From the NCBI GenBank assembly GCA_035500775.1, contig DATJWY010000098.1:1-29575 (forward strand): a DNA stretch of 29,575 bases, read 5' to 3'. The notes beneath the pieces are model-generated. The model was given only the letters and a program-made list of their open reading frames with translations, had not been told where the DNA came from and ran no database searches. This DNA is from DATJWY01 sp035500775. GTDB taxonomy: Bacteria; Pseudomonadota; Alphaproteobacteria; Acetobacterales; Acetobacteraceae. The position numbers were made by a program, and so were the translations under genes. Shown here one piece after another: positions 17,440 to 25,097 of this stretch (positions are counted from its first letter, which is position 1; the number at the start of each line of letters is the position of its first letter).

Positions 17440-17591
17440 GGGGCCGTCGCTCTCGGAGTGGCACAAGAAATCTGGGGGAATGAACGGCGCCGGACCATCG
17501 CCCGGCCCCGTATCAATCCACGGCGCGCACGATCCGTCCAAGTCCGGAGGCGTTCTGTCGCCGTCAACGAAGCCATGATACATAAGCAGGC

Positions 17592-18425
17592 ATGGGATAC
17601 TGGGGTAAAGTCATCGGCGGCATGGCCGGCTTCGCGGTCGGCGGCCCGTTCGGCGCGGTGATCGGCGCGGCGCTTGGCCACGCGGCGGATCAGGGCGCGT
17701 TGCCGCACATGAATACCCAGGGCCTGTTCGGCGGCACGGCCTTCAACCCGGCGCGCATGGCCTCGATGCTCGGGCACCGGGATCAGCTCTTCGCCATCTC
17801 CGTCGTCGTGCTCTCCGCCAAGCTCGCGAAATGCGACGGCGTGGTGACACGGGCGGAGATCGACGTCTTCAAGCGCCAGTTCCGCATCCCGCCCGAATCG
17901 GTGCGCGACATCGGCCGCCTGTTCGACCAGGCGCGCGACAGCGCCGAAAGCTTCGAGCCCTACGCCCAGACTCTCGGCGCGAACTTCGCCGACAGCCCCG
18001 GCCTGCTGGAGGACGTGCTCGGCGCGCTGTTCCAGATCGCCCGCGCCGACGGCCCGCTCAACGCCCTCGAGCTGGACTTCCTGCGCCGGGTGCATCGCCG
18101 TTTCGGCCTGGATCCGGCGGCATGGGAACGGGCCAGCAGCGGGCGGCCACGCTTCACCGCCGGTGGTGGTGGTGGTAGCGGCGGCGGCGGCGGCCCCGGT
18201 GCCGCCCGGCCGTCGTCGGAGCCGAGTGCCTATGCCGTGCTCGGCGTGCCGCGCAACGCCAGCAACGAGCAGGTGCACGCCGCCTGGAAGCGGCTGATGC
18301 GGGAAAACCATCCGGACAGCCTCGCCGCCCGCGGCGTCCCGCCCGAATTCATCGCCCGCGCGAACGACAAGGTCGCGCGGATCAATGCCGCCTGGGACCA
18401 GATCAAGCGCGAGCGCGGGATGTAG
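17592..18425 (+). CDS. TerB/DnaJ-domain membrane co-chaperone (DjlA-like)
   Basis: A 277-residue DjlA-like protein. The N-terminus has a glycine-rich membrane segment (residues about 8-28, IGGMAGFAVGGPFGAVIGAA). A TerB-like alpha-helical domain follows (about 58-170), with LFAISVVVLSAKLAKCDGVVTRAEID and ALFQIARADGPLNALELDFL, the two acidic repeats of the family. A linker that is nearly all glycine (about 192-206) leads to a C-terminal J domain with AYAVLGVPRNAS and the essential HPD motif in ENHPDS, so it should stimulate a DnaK partner at the membrane. The linker is coded by back-to-back GGT and GGC repeats (about 18163-18195), which could slip. The TAG stop is the start of a TAGAGC element. 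The amidase gene follows after about 75 nt. Confidence 0.9.
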   Translation: MGYWGKVIGGMAGFAVGGPFGAVIGAALGHAADQGALPHMNTQGLFGGTAFNPARMASMLGHRDQLFAISVVVLSAKLAKCDGVVTRAEIDVFKRQFRIPPESVRDIGRLFDQARDSAESFEPYAQTLGANFADSPGLLEDVLGALFQIARADGPLNALELDFLRRVHRRFGLDPAAWERASSGRPRFTAGGGGGSGGGGGPGAARPSSEPSAYAVLGVPRNASNEQVHAAWKRLMRENHPDSLAARGVPPEFIARANDKVARINAAWDQIKRERGM

Positions 18426-18462
18426 AGCAATATCTCGGCCAGACTGGTTACGATCTGGCCGA
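18423..18462. repeat. Short TAGAGC element after the TerB/DnaJ gene
   Basis: TAGAGCAATATC starts with the stop codon of the upstream gene. It is followed by a 9-bp inverted repeat TCGGCCAGA (18435-18443)/TCTGGCCGA (18454-18462). There is no matching second GCTCTA arm, so it is a shortened member of the family at 2918 and 25098. Confidence 0.55.
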
Positions 18463-18499
18463 TCGCCTTCCGCCCTCTTTCCTGGACCGACCGGCCACG

Positions 18500-19234
18500 A
18501 TGCCCCACGCCATCCTCGACCTGCCCAGCCCGAATCACGACGAGCGCCCCGAAGCCACGCCGCTGGATACGCTGATCCTGCACTACACTGGCATGCAGAG
18601 CGCCGGCGACGCCATCGACCGGCTGCGCGACCCGGTCGCCCGGGTTTCGTCGCATTACGTGGTCGATGAGGACGGCACGATCTGGCGCCTGGTCGCGGAG
18701 GAGCGCCGCGCCTGGCATGCCGGAATATCGTTCTGGCGCGGGCATACCGTGCTCAATGGCCGCTCGATCGGCATCGAGATCGTCAATCCCGGCCATGAAT
18801 GGGGTTACCGGCCCTTTCCGCCGGCGCAGATGGCGGCAGTGCGCCGGCTCTGCCAGAGCATCCTCTCCCGCCACCCGATCCCGCCGCGCAACGTGGTCGC
18901 GCATAGCGACGTGGCGCCGGACCGCAAGCAGGACCCGGGCGAGTTGTTCGACTGGCGCGGCCTCGCCCGCGACGGCATCGGCCTGTGGCCGGAGGACGTG
19001 CCGGATCTCGGCGCCGGCGATGCGCTGACGGACGCGGCCGCGCTCGCCCCCGTGCGGGCCAGCCTCGCCCGGCTCGGCTATCAGGTCGAGCCGGAGGGCG
19101 AGGCCGATGCGGCGCTGCGCACGGTGCTGCTGGCCTTCCAGCGGCATTGGCGGCCGGAAGCCATGACCGGCGCGGCGGATGCGGGAACACGGGCGCGGCT
19201 GGACGGGGTCCTGCGGCGTATCGCTACGCCCTGA
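18500..19234 (+). CDS. N-acetylmuramoyl-L-alanine amidase, AmpD/AmiD type
   Basis: A 244-residue zinc amidase (Amidase_2 domain) with a C-terminal peptidoglycan-binding domain. It cuts the bond between N-acetylmuramic acid and L-alanine in muropeptides during wall recycling. Likely zinc ligands are His28 in ILHYTGM, His135 in VVAHSDVAP and Asp145 in RKQDPG. Glu93 in IGIEIVN and Lys143 fit the catalytic pair. The helical PG-binding domain covers about 176-240 (LARLGYQVEPEG, VLLAFQRHW). No signal peptide or lipobox is seen, so it is more AmpD-like (cytoplasmic recycling of anhydro-muropeptides) than AmiD-like, although the PG-binding domain is an AmiD trait. It could be co-transcribed with the TerB/DnaJ gene. 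Confidence 0.92.
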   Translation: MPHAILDLPSPNHDERPEATPLDTLILHYTGMQSAGDAIDRLRDPVARVSSHYVVDEDGTIWRLVAEERRAWHAGISFWRGHTVLNGRSIGIEIVNPGHEWGYRPFPPAQMAAVRRLCQSILSRHPIPPRNVVAHSDVAPDRKQDPGELFDWRGLARDGIGLWPEDVPDLGAGDALTDAAALAPVRASLARLGYQVEPEGEADAALRTVLLAFQRHWRPEAMTGAADAGTRARLDGVLRRIATP

Positions 19235-19342
19235 GAAAAAGGCCCGGGACGAGCGCCAGCGGACCCGCGCAACATCATTCGTCCCACGACAATTCCTGTA
19301 TCCGGGCGCAACGGTCGGTGCTACCGCCTGCCGCGATACCGC

Positions 19343-19363
19343 CCCCGGCCGGACCGGCCGGGG
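19343..19363. promoter_or_regulatory. GC-rich hairpin just before the alcohol dehydrogenase
   Basis: CCCCGGCCGG-A-CCGGCCGGGG is a perfect 10-bp inverted repeat with one central base (in practice a stem of about 8 with a small loop). It ends about 20 nt before the start codon at 19386, and a CAGGAAAG ribosome site follows. It may end the amidase transcript or hold back translation of the dehydrogenase; there is no T-run. Confidence 0.45.
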
Positions 19364-19385
19364 CGCCCCGACTCAGGAAAGATGA

Positions 19386-20543
19386 ATGACCGCGATCTCG
19401 CTTCCGCGCCTGATCCGTATCGGCGCCGCCGCCATCGAGGAACTGCCCGTCGCCCTGGCGCAGCAAGGTCTGCGCCGCCCGCTCATCATCACCGGCCGGT
19501 TCCTCGGCAGAAACGGCGCGGTCGCCCGGCTGGAGCGCATCCTCGCCGAGGCCGGCCTCGAATCCCGCACCTTCGCCGAGGCGATCCCCGACCCCACCTC
19601 GGCCTCGGTCGATGCGGCGGTCGCCTTTCTCAGGCAGGGCACGCATGATTGCGTCATCGGCTTCGGCGGCGGCAGCCCGATCGACACGGCGAAGGCCGTC
19701 GCGGTGCTCGCCGTGCGGGGCGGCACCATGCGGGCGCTGAAGGCGCCGCATCAGGAGGACGCGCCGGGCCTGCCGATCATCGCCATCCCGACCACCGCCG
19801 GCACCGGCTCCGAGGCCACCCGCTTCACCATCATCACCGACGAGACGACGCAGGAGAAAATGCTCTGCGCCGGCCTCGCCTACATGCCGACGATCGCCAT
19901 CGTTGATTATGAGCTAACTCTCACCAAGCCGCGTCGGCTCACCGCCGATACCGGCATCGACGCGCTGACCCACGCCATGGAAGCCTATGTGTCGCGCCGG
20001 GCGAGCCCGTTCACCGATGGCATGGCGCTCGCGGCGATACGCGCGATCTGGCCCAACCTGAAACTGGCCTGCGCCGAGCCCGGCAACCGCGCGGCGCGCG
20101 AGGGGCTGATGCTGGGTGCCATGCAGGCCGGCATCGCCTTCTCCAACGCCTCCGTCGCCCTGGTGCACGGCATGAGCCGGCCGATCGGCGCGCATTTCCA
20201 CGTCGCGCACGGCCTCTCCAATGCCATGCTGCTGCCGGTGGTCACCGCGTGGTCGGCGCCGGCGGCGCTCGGGCGCTACGCCGACTGCGCCCGCGCGATG
20301 GGCCTCGCCGCCGCGGACGAGGGCGACCAGGCCGCCGTCTCCCGGCTGGTGGAGGCGCTCCAGCGGCTCAACGCCGAGCTGGACGTGCCGACGCCGCGCA
20401 GCTACGGCATCGACGCGCAGCGCTGGACCGGGTTGTTGCCGCTGATGGCCGAACAGGCCCTCGCCTCCGGGTCGCCTGGCAATAATCCGCGCGTGCCGGA
20501 TGCCGCCGAGGTCCAGGCGCTCTACCGCGCGGCCTGGGACTGA
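19386..20543 (+). CDS. Iron-containing alcohol dehydrogenase
   Basis: A 385-residue group III (Fe-dependent) alcohol dehydrogenase. These enzymes interconvert alcohols and aldehydes or related hydroxy-acids with NAD(P); the substrate cannot be told from sequence. The cofactor region has GFGGGSPIDTAKAV near 92-105 and IPTTAGTGSEATRF near 134-147. The metal site is complete: Asp192 and His196 in DALTHAMEAY, His261 in VHGMSRPIG and His275 in HVAHGLSNA. The ATG at 19386 follows an AGGAAAG site. It is last in a (+) run with the amidase (150-nt gap, containing a hairpin), so it probably has separate control. A degenerate copy of the hairpin repeat starts about 35 nt after the stop. Confidence 0.93.
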   Translation: MTAISLPRLIRIGAAAIEELPVALAQQGLRRPLIITGRFLGRNGAVARLERILAEAGLESRTFAEAIPDPTSASVDAAVAFLRQGTHDCVIGFGGGSPIDTAKAVAVLAVRGGTMRALKAPHQEDAPGLPIIAIPTTAGTGSEATRFTIITDETTQEKMLCAGLAYMPTIAIVDYELTLTKPRRLTADTGIDALTHAMEAYVSRRASPFTDGMALAAIRAIWPNLKLACAEPGNRAAREGLMLGAMQAGIAFSNASVALVHGMSRPIGAHFHVAHGLSNAMLLPVVTAWSAPAALGRYADCARAMGLAAADEGDQAAVSRLVEALQRLNAELDVPTPRSYGIDAQRWTGLLPLMAEQALASGSPGNNPRVPDAAEVQALYRAAWD

Positions 20544-20580
20544 TAGTCGCGACCGTACGTCTTGGCCAGTCAAGCAAGGC

Positions 20581-20746
20581 CAGGGGCGCCGCCCCTTGGA
20601 ATCCCGATGGGGCCGTCGCGCCGGAGGCGCGCCGATTAGAGCGGTATTAGCCGGGGTGTATCTGCCGGAAGGTTTGACAAGACCAGGGCTCCGCCCTGGA
20701 CCCGCTGGGGCCTTGAGGCCCCAGACCCCCAATTCCTTTTAAAAAG
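20581..20746 (+). repeat. Multi-hairpin repeat remnants (copy 5)
   Basis: Two pieces. A degenerate part has CAGGGGC-GCC-GCCCCTTG (20581-20597), GGAATCCCGATGGGGCC, and a hairpin CGCGCC-GGA-GGCGCG (20617-20631), then a partial TAGAGC element (20637-20649). A clean half unit follows: type A CCAGGGC-TCC-GCCCTGG (20683-20699), type C CTGGGGCCTTGAGGCCCCAG (20705-20724), CCCCC and the AT midpoint AATTCCTTTTAAAAAG. The expected B and A hairpins on the right are missing; AT-rich DNA begins exactly where they should start. Confidence 0.85.
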
Positions 20747-20909
20747 CCACAATCAGGACAGCGAATCAGTTTGAATTCGGTGTTCAACCCTTATTCTAAC
20801 GAAGTGCTGCAAGATTCAGGAATTTTGAACCATGGGTAATTTGACGTAAATGTGCCTTGTGGGCCTTTGGCTCAATTCAGCGAATGCGCCACAAGGAAGC
20901 TTGCTTGGA
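20747..20909. other. AT-rich non-coding stretch before the DUF1003 gene (gap 20544-20909)
   Basis: The 366-nt gap between the alcohol dehydrogenase and the DUF1003 gene holds repeat copy 5 and this lower-GC stretch with GAATTCGG, TTATTCTAACG and AATTTTGAACC. It is the likely promoter region of the DUF1003 gene, but no consensus pair stands out. A possible short reading start at 20850 precedes the chosen start at 20910. Confidence 0.5.
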
Positions 20910-21422
20910 ATGAATGCAGTCACCGAAATAATCCATCACCTTAACGATCATGAGATTGAGCTGCTCGCTCAGTTGCGCGACGCCCGCCGCAACCGCACGC
21001 ATAAAGTCCGGCCAGAGTTCACGATGGGCGAGAAGATCGCCGACTGGGTGGCTGCGACAATGGGCTCGTGGAACTTTATTATTATCCAGACAGTGCTGCT
21101 GGTCGTCTGGATAACCCTGAACATCACCGCCTACGTTCAACGTTGGGATCCCTATCCCTTCATCCTGCTGAACCTCGCGCTGTCGTTTCAGGCGGCCTAT
21201 GCGGCGCCTATCATCATGATGAGCCAGAACCGACAAGCGGCAATCGATCGAATCGCCGCGCAGACCGATTATGGCATCAACGCCAAGGCGGAACTCGAAA
21301 TCGAGCTGCTTCATCAGAAGCTCGACTTGCTGCGCGAGGAGGAGATGTCTGAATTGATCAAAATTATCAAACGGTTGGAGGCGCGGCTTCCAGAAAATCA
21401 AACTACGGCTGCGAACGCCTGA
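20910..21422 (+). CDS. DUF1003 membrane protein
   Basis: A 170-residue inner-membrane protein of the DUF1003 family (function unknown). I use the ATG at 20910 (MNAVTEIIHHLND) with AAGGAAG upstream; the frame is open to 20850. The N-terminal 60 residues are charged (RDARRNRTHKVRPEFTMGEKIADWVAATMGSW, in two stretches). Two membrane spans follow, about 73-93 (NFIIIQTVLLVVWITLNITAY with its Trp) and 103-124 (FILLNLALSFQAAYAAPIIMM). The C-terminal half is a long helix, likely a coiled coil (ELEIELLHQKLDLLREEEM, LIKIIKRLEARL). This order is typical of the family. GC content is visibly lower than in neighbouring genes, and repeat elements stand on both sides. Confidence 0.9.
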   Translation: MNAVTEIIHHLNDHEIELLAQLRDARRNRTHKVRPEFTMGEKIADWVAATMGSWNFIIIQTVLLVVWITLNITAYVQRWDPYPFILLNLALSFQAAYAAPIIMMSQNRQAAIDRIAAQTDYGINAKAELEIELLHQKLDLLREEEMSELIKIIKRLEARLPENQTTAANA

Positions 21423-21491
21423 CGGCCGCAAGCCAGATCAGCGTCGGCCCTTCGTCATCAGGGCGAGCAGGCCCTTGAGAAGTGAGGGGGG

Positions 21492-21532
21492 CCGGGGCCT
21501 CATGGCCCCGGCGGGTCCAGGGCAGAGCCCTG
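21492..21532 (-). repeat. Half repeat unit (copy 6) between convergent genes
   Basis: Type C variant CCGGGGCC-TCAT-GGCCCCGG (21492-21511), CGGGT, then type A CAGGGC-AGA-GCCCTG (21518-21532). It lies between the DUF1003 gene (+) and the acetate transporter (-), 70 nt after one stop and 15 nt from the other, so it is the shared 3' end. Only the C-A half of the unit is present. Confidence 0.85.
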
Positions 21533-21546
21533 CCCCCCCTTCGCCC

Positions 21547-22104
21547 TCAGGCCGGCACGTATGCGCCCACCGGCAGGACCGCCCGGCCGCGCGTCTCGTT
21601 GATCACCTCGGCCGCCGCCAGATAGAAAGCCAGCAGCGCCGTCAACAGGCCGAGATAGCCGCCGGCGACATGCAGCACCGGCATCCCCGTCCAATCGCTG
21701 ACGGCAAGCGCCAGGAGACCCAGCCACCCGCTGAGGAAGATCGACTGTATGACGCGGTTCAGCGCGGCGGAGGCGAGCCACAAGACGAAGGTGAAGGCGC
21801 CCCAGATGAACAAGTACCAGCCGACGAAGGCCGCCGGCACCTTGGCCGCAAAGAACTCCACGAACAGCGCGAGCGACCACCAGAACGCCCCGTAGCTGCA
21901 GAAAACGACGAAGCCGAACGTATTGCCGCGCGGGAACTCCAGCAGGCCGGCGCAGAACTGCGTGGTGCCGCCGAGAGCGAAGGCCATCGCCAGCACCATC
22001 GGCATGGCGCTCGCGTCGAACCAGCCGACATTGACCATGTTGAGCAGCCACGTCGTCAGCGCGATGCAGGCGAGCCCAAGCGGGGCCGGATTGGCGTAAG
22101 TCAT
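21547..22104 (-). CDS. satP: SatP/YaaH-family acetate transporter
   Basis: A 185-residue six-span inner-membrane protein of the GPR1/FUN34/YaaH family; E. coli SatP takes up acetate and succinate with protons. The start at 22104 has GGGAGGA 7 nt upstream. The family signature NPAPLGL comes right after the start (MTYANPAPLGLACIALTTWL). Six hydrophobic stretches follow, including MVLAMAFALGGTTQFCAGLLEF with its conserved Gln-x-x-Ala-Gly, GNTFGFVVFCSYGAFWWSLAL (in two stretches), and WYLFIWGAFTFVLWLAS. It is on the same strand as lutB-lutC-smr, 193 nt after the Smr gene, so it may have its own promoter. Together with lutBC it fits growth on acetate and lactate. Confidence 0.93.
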   Translation of the reverse strand: MTYANPAPLGLACIALTTWLLNMVNVGWFDASAMPMVLAMAFALGGTTQFCAGLLEFPRGNTFGFVVFCSYGAFWWSLALFVEFFAAKVPAAFVGWYLFIWGAFTFVLWLASAALNRVIQSIFLSGWLGLLALAVSDWTGMPVLHVAGGYLGLLTALLAFYLAAAEVINETRGRAVLPVGAYVPA

Positions 22105-22297
22105 GATGCGATCCTCCCAGAAAGCATGAGTAGCTTGTTGTTTTTTGTTTTTACCGGCTCCCGCCGTGCAGACGGGTTCATCGTTCCGGTATGTTGAGCA
22201 TAGAATGAGATCTGCTCGCCGCGCATGCCTTTTCAGCGAGATATTCATTTCTGTGATCGGCGTCGGGCGGATGATCGGTGCCGGGCGGGAATGATGC

Positions 22298-22882
22298 CTA
22301 CCCGCGCAACCGGCGCAGCAGCAGCCGGACCGCGCCGACATTCCCCGCATGCGGATACGCCACGGCCAGAACGAGGGGCCGCAGTGCCGGCAGGTTCAGC
22401 CAGAGCGGCAATTCGCGCCGCAGCACGCCCCCTTCCTCGCCGCTGCCGCGCCCGGTGATCACCTCGACGCAGCGCGCCCCGTCCGCCTGGGCCGACAGCA
22501 GGAAGCCGTGCAGGTCCTGAAAGGCGCGTTGGGCCGTCCGGCCGTGCAGATCGAGCTTACGGGAGGGCCGCAGCCGGCCGGACCGCAGCCGGCTCCATGT
22601 GCCATTATCCACGCCACCAGGCTGCACGCCGATGAAGAGCCCAGGCTGGACCGGCCGCGCCACCACGGGAGCCGGACGCGGGATCGGCGGCGCGGCGGAC
22701 GGCGCGGGCGGCGGGGCGGCCGGCGGCGGCGATGCGGGCGCCGGCTCAGGGTCCGCCGCCCGGCCGGGAAGCGGCGCCACATGGCGCGCATACGCCGTCC
22801 AGACCTGGCGGTCCGTCTCGGTCAGGGAGCGGGAACGACGCACCGACACATCAAGCCGCCGCGCAGGCCGCCGGATCGTCAT
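22298..22882 (-). CDS. Smr-domain protein
   Basis: A 194-residue protein with a C-terminal Smr domain (MutS2-related), a nuclease-like fold that nicks DNA or RNA. The domain runs from about residue 106 to the end: KLDLHGRTAQRAFQDLHGFL with the LDLHG motif, then CVEVITGRGSGEEGGVLRRELPLWL, where the usual HGKG/TGRG turn is TGRG, and AVAYPHAGNVGAVRLLLRR. Residues 40-75 are a low-complexity Pro/Ala linker. The ATG at 22882 overlaps lutC by 32 nt; GTG codons at 22849 and 22843 would remove the overlap and match the usual family start SVRRSRSLTETDRQVW. The overlap suggests translational coupling to lutC, though no lactate role is known for Smr proteins. Confidence 0.87.
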   Translation of the reverse strand: MTIRRPARRLDVSVRRSRSLTETDRQVWTAYARHVAPLPGRAADPEPAPASPPPAAPPPAPSAAPPIPRPAPVVARPVQPGLFIGVQPGGVDNGTWSRLRSGRLRPSRKLDLHGRTAQRAFQDLHGFLLSAQADGARCVEVITGRGSGEEGGVLRRELPLWLNLPALRPLVLAVAYPHAGNVGAVRLLLRRLRG

Positions 22883-23576
22883 CCACCAGGATCACGTGCA
22901 ACCGCCGTGGCCCATGCGCGCCCAACTCCAGCGTCTGCTCGATATCCGCCGAACGCGATACGCCGGACACCAGCATCAGCGCGCGCGGCATGAAGCCGCC
23001 TTCGCCATGCCGCGCCGTGAGACCGTCGCCGCGCCCGCGCTCCACGCGCAGCCAGTCCCAGACCGCCTCATAGGCGCCGGCCACGCGGGAGGCGGGCAGC
23101 ACCACGATCTCGGTTTCCGGCAACAGATTGAGCGTGGTCGGCCGCTCGGGGCCGGAGGGCAGCACCAGCGTGCCGGTTTCCGCCACCCCGGCGAAGGCAT
23201 GCTGCACGCTTACCCGGTCGGCCGCGCGGGCCGGGCCGAAGCGCGCGGAAAGCCCGGCCTCACCCCAGGCGAGGCCGGCCAGTTCCGGGTGCGGCGCCAC
23301 CACAAGCCCGGTGCCGAGCCCCCCGGCCGCGAGCCAGGCGGCGATCGCGCCCGGCACCGCCGACAACGCCGGCACGCGAACGGTGCTGGCGAATTCCCGC
23401 TCCGCCGCGCGCAGGAACCGCGCCACCCGCGCCGCCCGCGGCAGATCGCTGCGCGCCGGCACCGGCCCGCGCGGCGGCGCGGCGAGCCGGGCACGCGGCA
23501 CGGCGAGACGATCCTCGGTCAATCGCCCCCGGCCGAGGCCGCGCCGGATCGCCCCCAGGATCGCTTCCCGGCTCAT
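22851..23576 (-). CDS. lutC: LutC, LUD-domain lactate utilisation subunit
   Basis: A 241-residue LUD (LutB/LutC) domain protein, part of the LutABC iron-sulfur complex that oxidises L-lactate to pyruvate. Recognised from SREAILGAIRRGLGRG at the start, GVAETGTLVLPSGPERPTTLNLLPETEIVVLP, split across residues about 134-165, and the end SGVSRSADIEQTLELGAHGPRRLHVILVD. The last motif (SRTADIE-type) is the usual C-terminal signature. Its ATG overlaps the lutB stop by four bases (ATGA), so the two are co-translated. No cysteine cluster is present, as expected for LutC. Confidence 0.93.
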   Translation of the reverse strand: MSREAILGAIRRGLGRGRLTEDRLAVPRARLAAPPRGPVPARSDLPRAARVARFLRAAEREFASTVRVPALSAVPGAIAAWLAAGGLGTGLVVAPHPELAGLAWGEAGLSARFGPARAADRVSVQHAFAGVAETGTLVLPSGPERPTTLNLLPETEIVVLPASRVAGAYEAVWDWLRVERGRGDGLTARHGEGGFMPRALMLVSGVSRSADIEQTLELGAHGPRRLHVILVDDDPAACAAA

Positions 23577-25009
23577 GCCCGCTTCCGGGCGGCGACGCGC
23601 TGTTCCCGTTCATAGCGGGTGAAGAAGGTCTCGCCCTCGGGCGCCGGCATGTCCCGTCCCGCCGTCCAGCCGCCGGCCAGCGGCAGCGCGCTGAAATGCC
23701 CGCCGCGACGCCCGGCCCATCCGAGCACCCGCATCGCGGCGCGGCTCGCCAGCCGCCAGGAAGCGGGCCGGCGCGCGAACCAGCCCCAGAGCCCGAGCGC
23801 GCTCCGGGTCACGGAAGGCGTCAGCCGCCGCTCGAATTGCCGTTTCCGCCAATGCCGCATCAGGTCGGGCAGCGGGATCTTCACCGGGCAAACGGCGGCG
23901 CACCGGCCGCAGAAAGTGGTGGCGTTCGGCAGGTCGGCGGTTTCGGCGAGGCCGGCGAGCGCGGGGGTCAGCACCGCCCCCATCGGCCCGGGATAGACCC
24001 AGCCATAGGCATGGCCGCCAATCGCGCCATAGACCGGGCAGTGATTCATGCAGGCCGAGCAGCGGATGCAGCGCAGCATGTCCTGGAACGGCGTGCCGAT
24101 CAGGGCGGAACGGCCGTTATCGAGCAGCACCACATGGTATTCCGCCGGCCCGTCCGTATCCGCCGCGCGGCGTGGCCCGGTGGCGAAAGTTGTGTAGACC
24201 GACATCTCCTGCCCGGTCGCCGAGCGCGCGAGCAGGCGGAGCAGCGTCGTCGTGTCCTCCAGCGTCGGCACGATCTTGTCGATGCCGGCCAGCACGATGT
24301 GCACGCGCGGCAAGGTCTGCGTCAGGTCGCCATTGCCCTCATTGGTGACGATCACGCTGCTGCCGGTTTCCGCCACCAGGAAATTGGCGCCGGTGATGCC
24401 GACATCGGCGGCCAGGAAACGCTCCCGCAGCCGGGTGCGTGCCTCGGCCAGGATCTCCCGCCGCTCCTGGAACACACGGTCCGCCGGCAAATCGGTATGG
24501 GCGGCACGGAAGCTCGCCTCCCAATCCTCACGGTTCAGGTGGAAGGCGGGGGCGATAATGTGGCTTGGCGGCTCACGGCGCAGTTGCAGCACGTATTCCC
24601 CGAGATCGGTCTCCACCGGCTCGATGCCATGCGCCTCAAGGTGCTCGTTGAGCCCGATCTCCTCGGACGCCATGGACTTGCCCTTGGTGACCATGCGCGC
24701 GCCGGCGGCGCGGCAGATCGAGAGCACCGTATCCCGCGCCTCGGCCGCGTTCTTGCACCAGTGCACAATGCCGCCGCTCCGCTCCACCGCCGCGGCATAG
24801 GTTTCCAGATAGGCATCCATATGGGCGATGGTGTGGTCGCGGATCACGCGCGCGGCCTCGCGGAGCGCCTCGAATTCCGGCAGATTTTCCCGCGCCTGGG
24901 CGACGCGCGCCTGGAAATGGGTGGCGCTGCGGCCGAGCGCGCGTTGCAGCCCCGCATCCCCGAGAGCCTGGCGGGCGTTGGTCTTGAAATCGCGGGAGGT
25001 GAGTTTCAT
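23573..25009 (-). CDS. lutB: LutB, iron-sulfur lactate utilisation subunit
   Basis: A 478-residue LUD-domain protein with a C-terminal ferredoxin-like part, the electron-transfer subunit of the LutABC lactate oxidation system (B. subtilis LutB is about the same length). I use the ATG at 25009 (MKLTSRDFKTNARQAL), which has AGAGGA upstream; the frame runs to 25096 without family likeness. The LUD part includes VTKGKSMASEEIGLNEHLE, ITGANFLVAETGSSVIVTN (near 245-263) and VPTLEDTTTLLRLLARSATGQ. Two 4Fe-4S motifs follow: CIRCSACMNHCP at about 314-325 and CGRCAAVCPVKIP at about 367-379. lutA, the CCG-domain subunit usually found just upstream, is not present in the window. Confidence 0.94.
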   Translation of the reverse strand: MKLTSRDFKTNARQALGDAGLQRALGRSATHFQARVAQARENLPEFEALREAARVIRDHTIAHMDAYLETYAAAVERSGGIVHWCKNAAEARDTVLSICRAAGARMVTKGKSMASEEIGLNEHLEAHGIEPVETDLGEYVLQLRREPPSHIIAPAFHLNREDWEASFRAAHTDLPADRVFQERREILAEARTRLRERFLAADVGITGANFLVAETGSSVIVTNEGNGDLTQTLPRVHIVLAGIDKIVPTLEDTTTLLRLLARSATGQEMSVYTTFATGPRRAADTDGPAEYHVVLLDNGRSALIGTPFQDMLRCIRCSACMNHCPVYGAIGGHAYGWVYPGPMGAVLTPALAGLAETADLPNATTFCGRCAAVCPVKIPLPDLMRHWRKRQFERRLTPSVTRSALGLWGWFARRPASWRLASRAAMRVLGWAGRRGGHFSALPLAGGWTAGRDMPAPEGETFFTRYEREQRVAARKRA

Positions 25010-25097
25010 CGGAATCCTCTCGCGGGCCTGGCGAGTCCCGCAAGGGAAGGTGTCGGGAACGCCGCCTCCGGCCGCGGCCGGGGGCGGATCGCTCATC

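Noticed and set aside
22130..22180. T-rich run TTGTTTTTTGTTTTTACC with a nearby CCCG/CGGG hairpin as a terminator for the Smr gene
   Set aside because: On the minus strand the hairpin is followed by A residues, not T; the order is wrong for a Rho-independent terminator on either strand.
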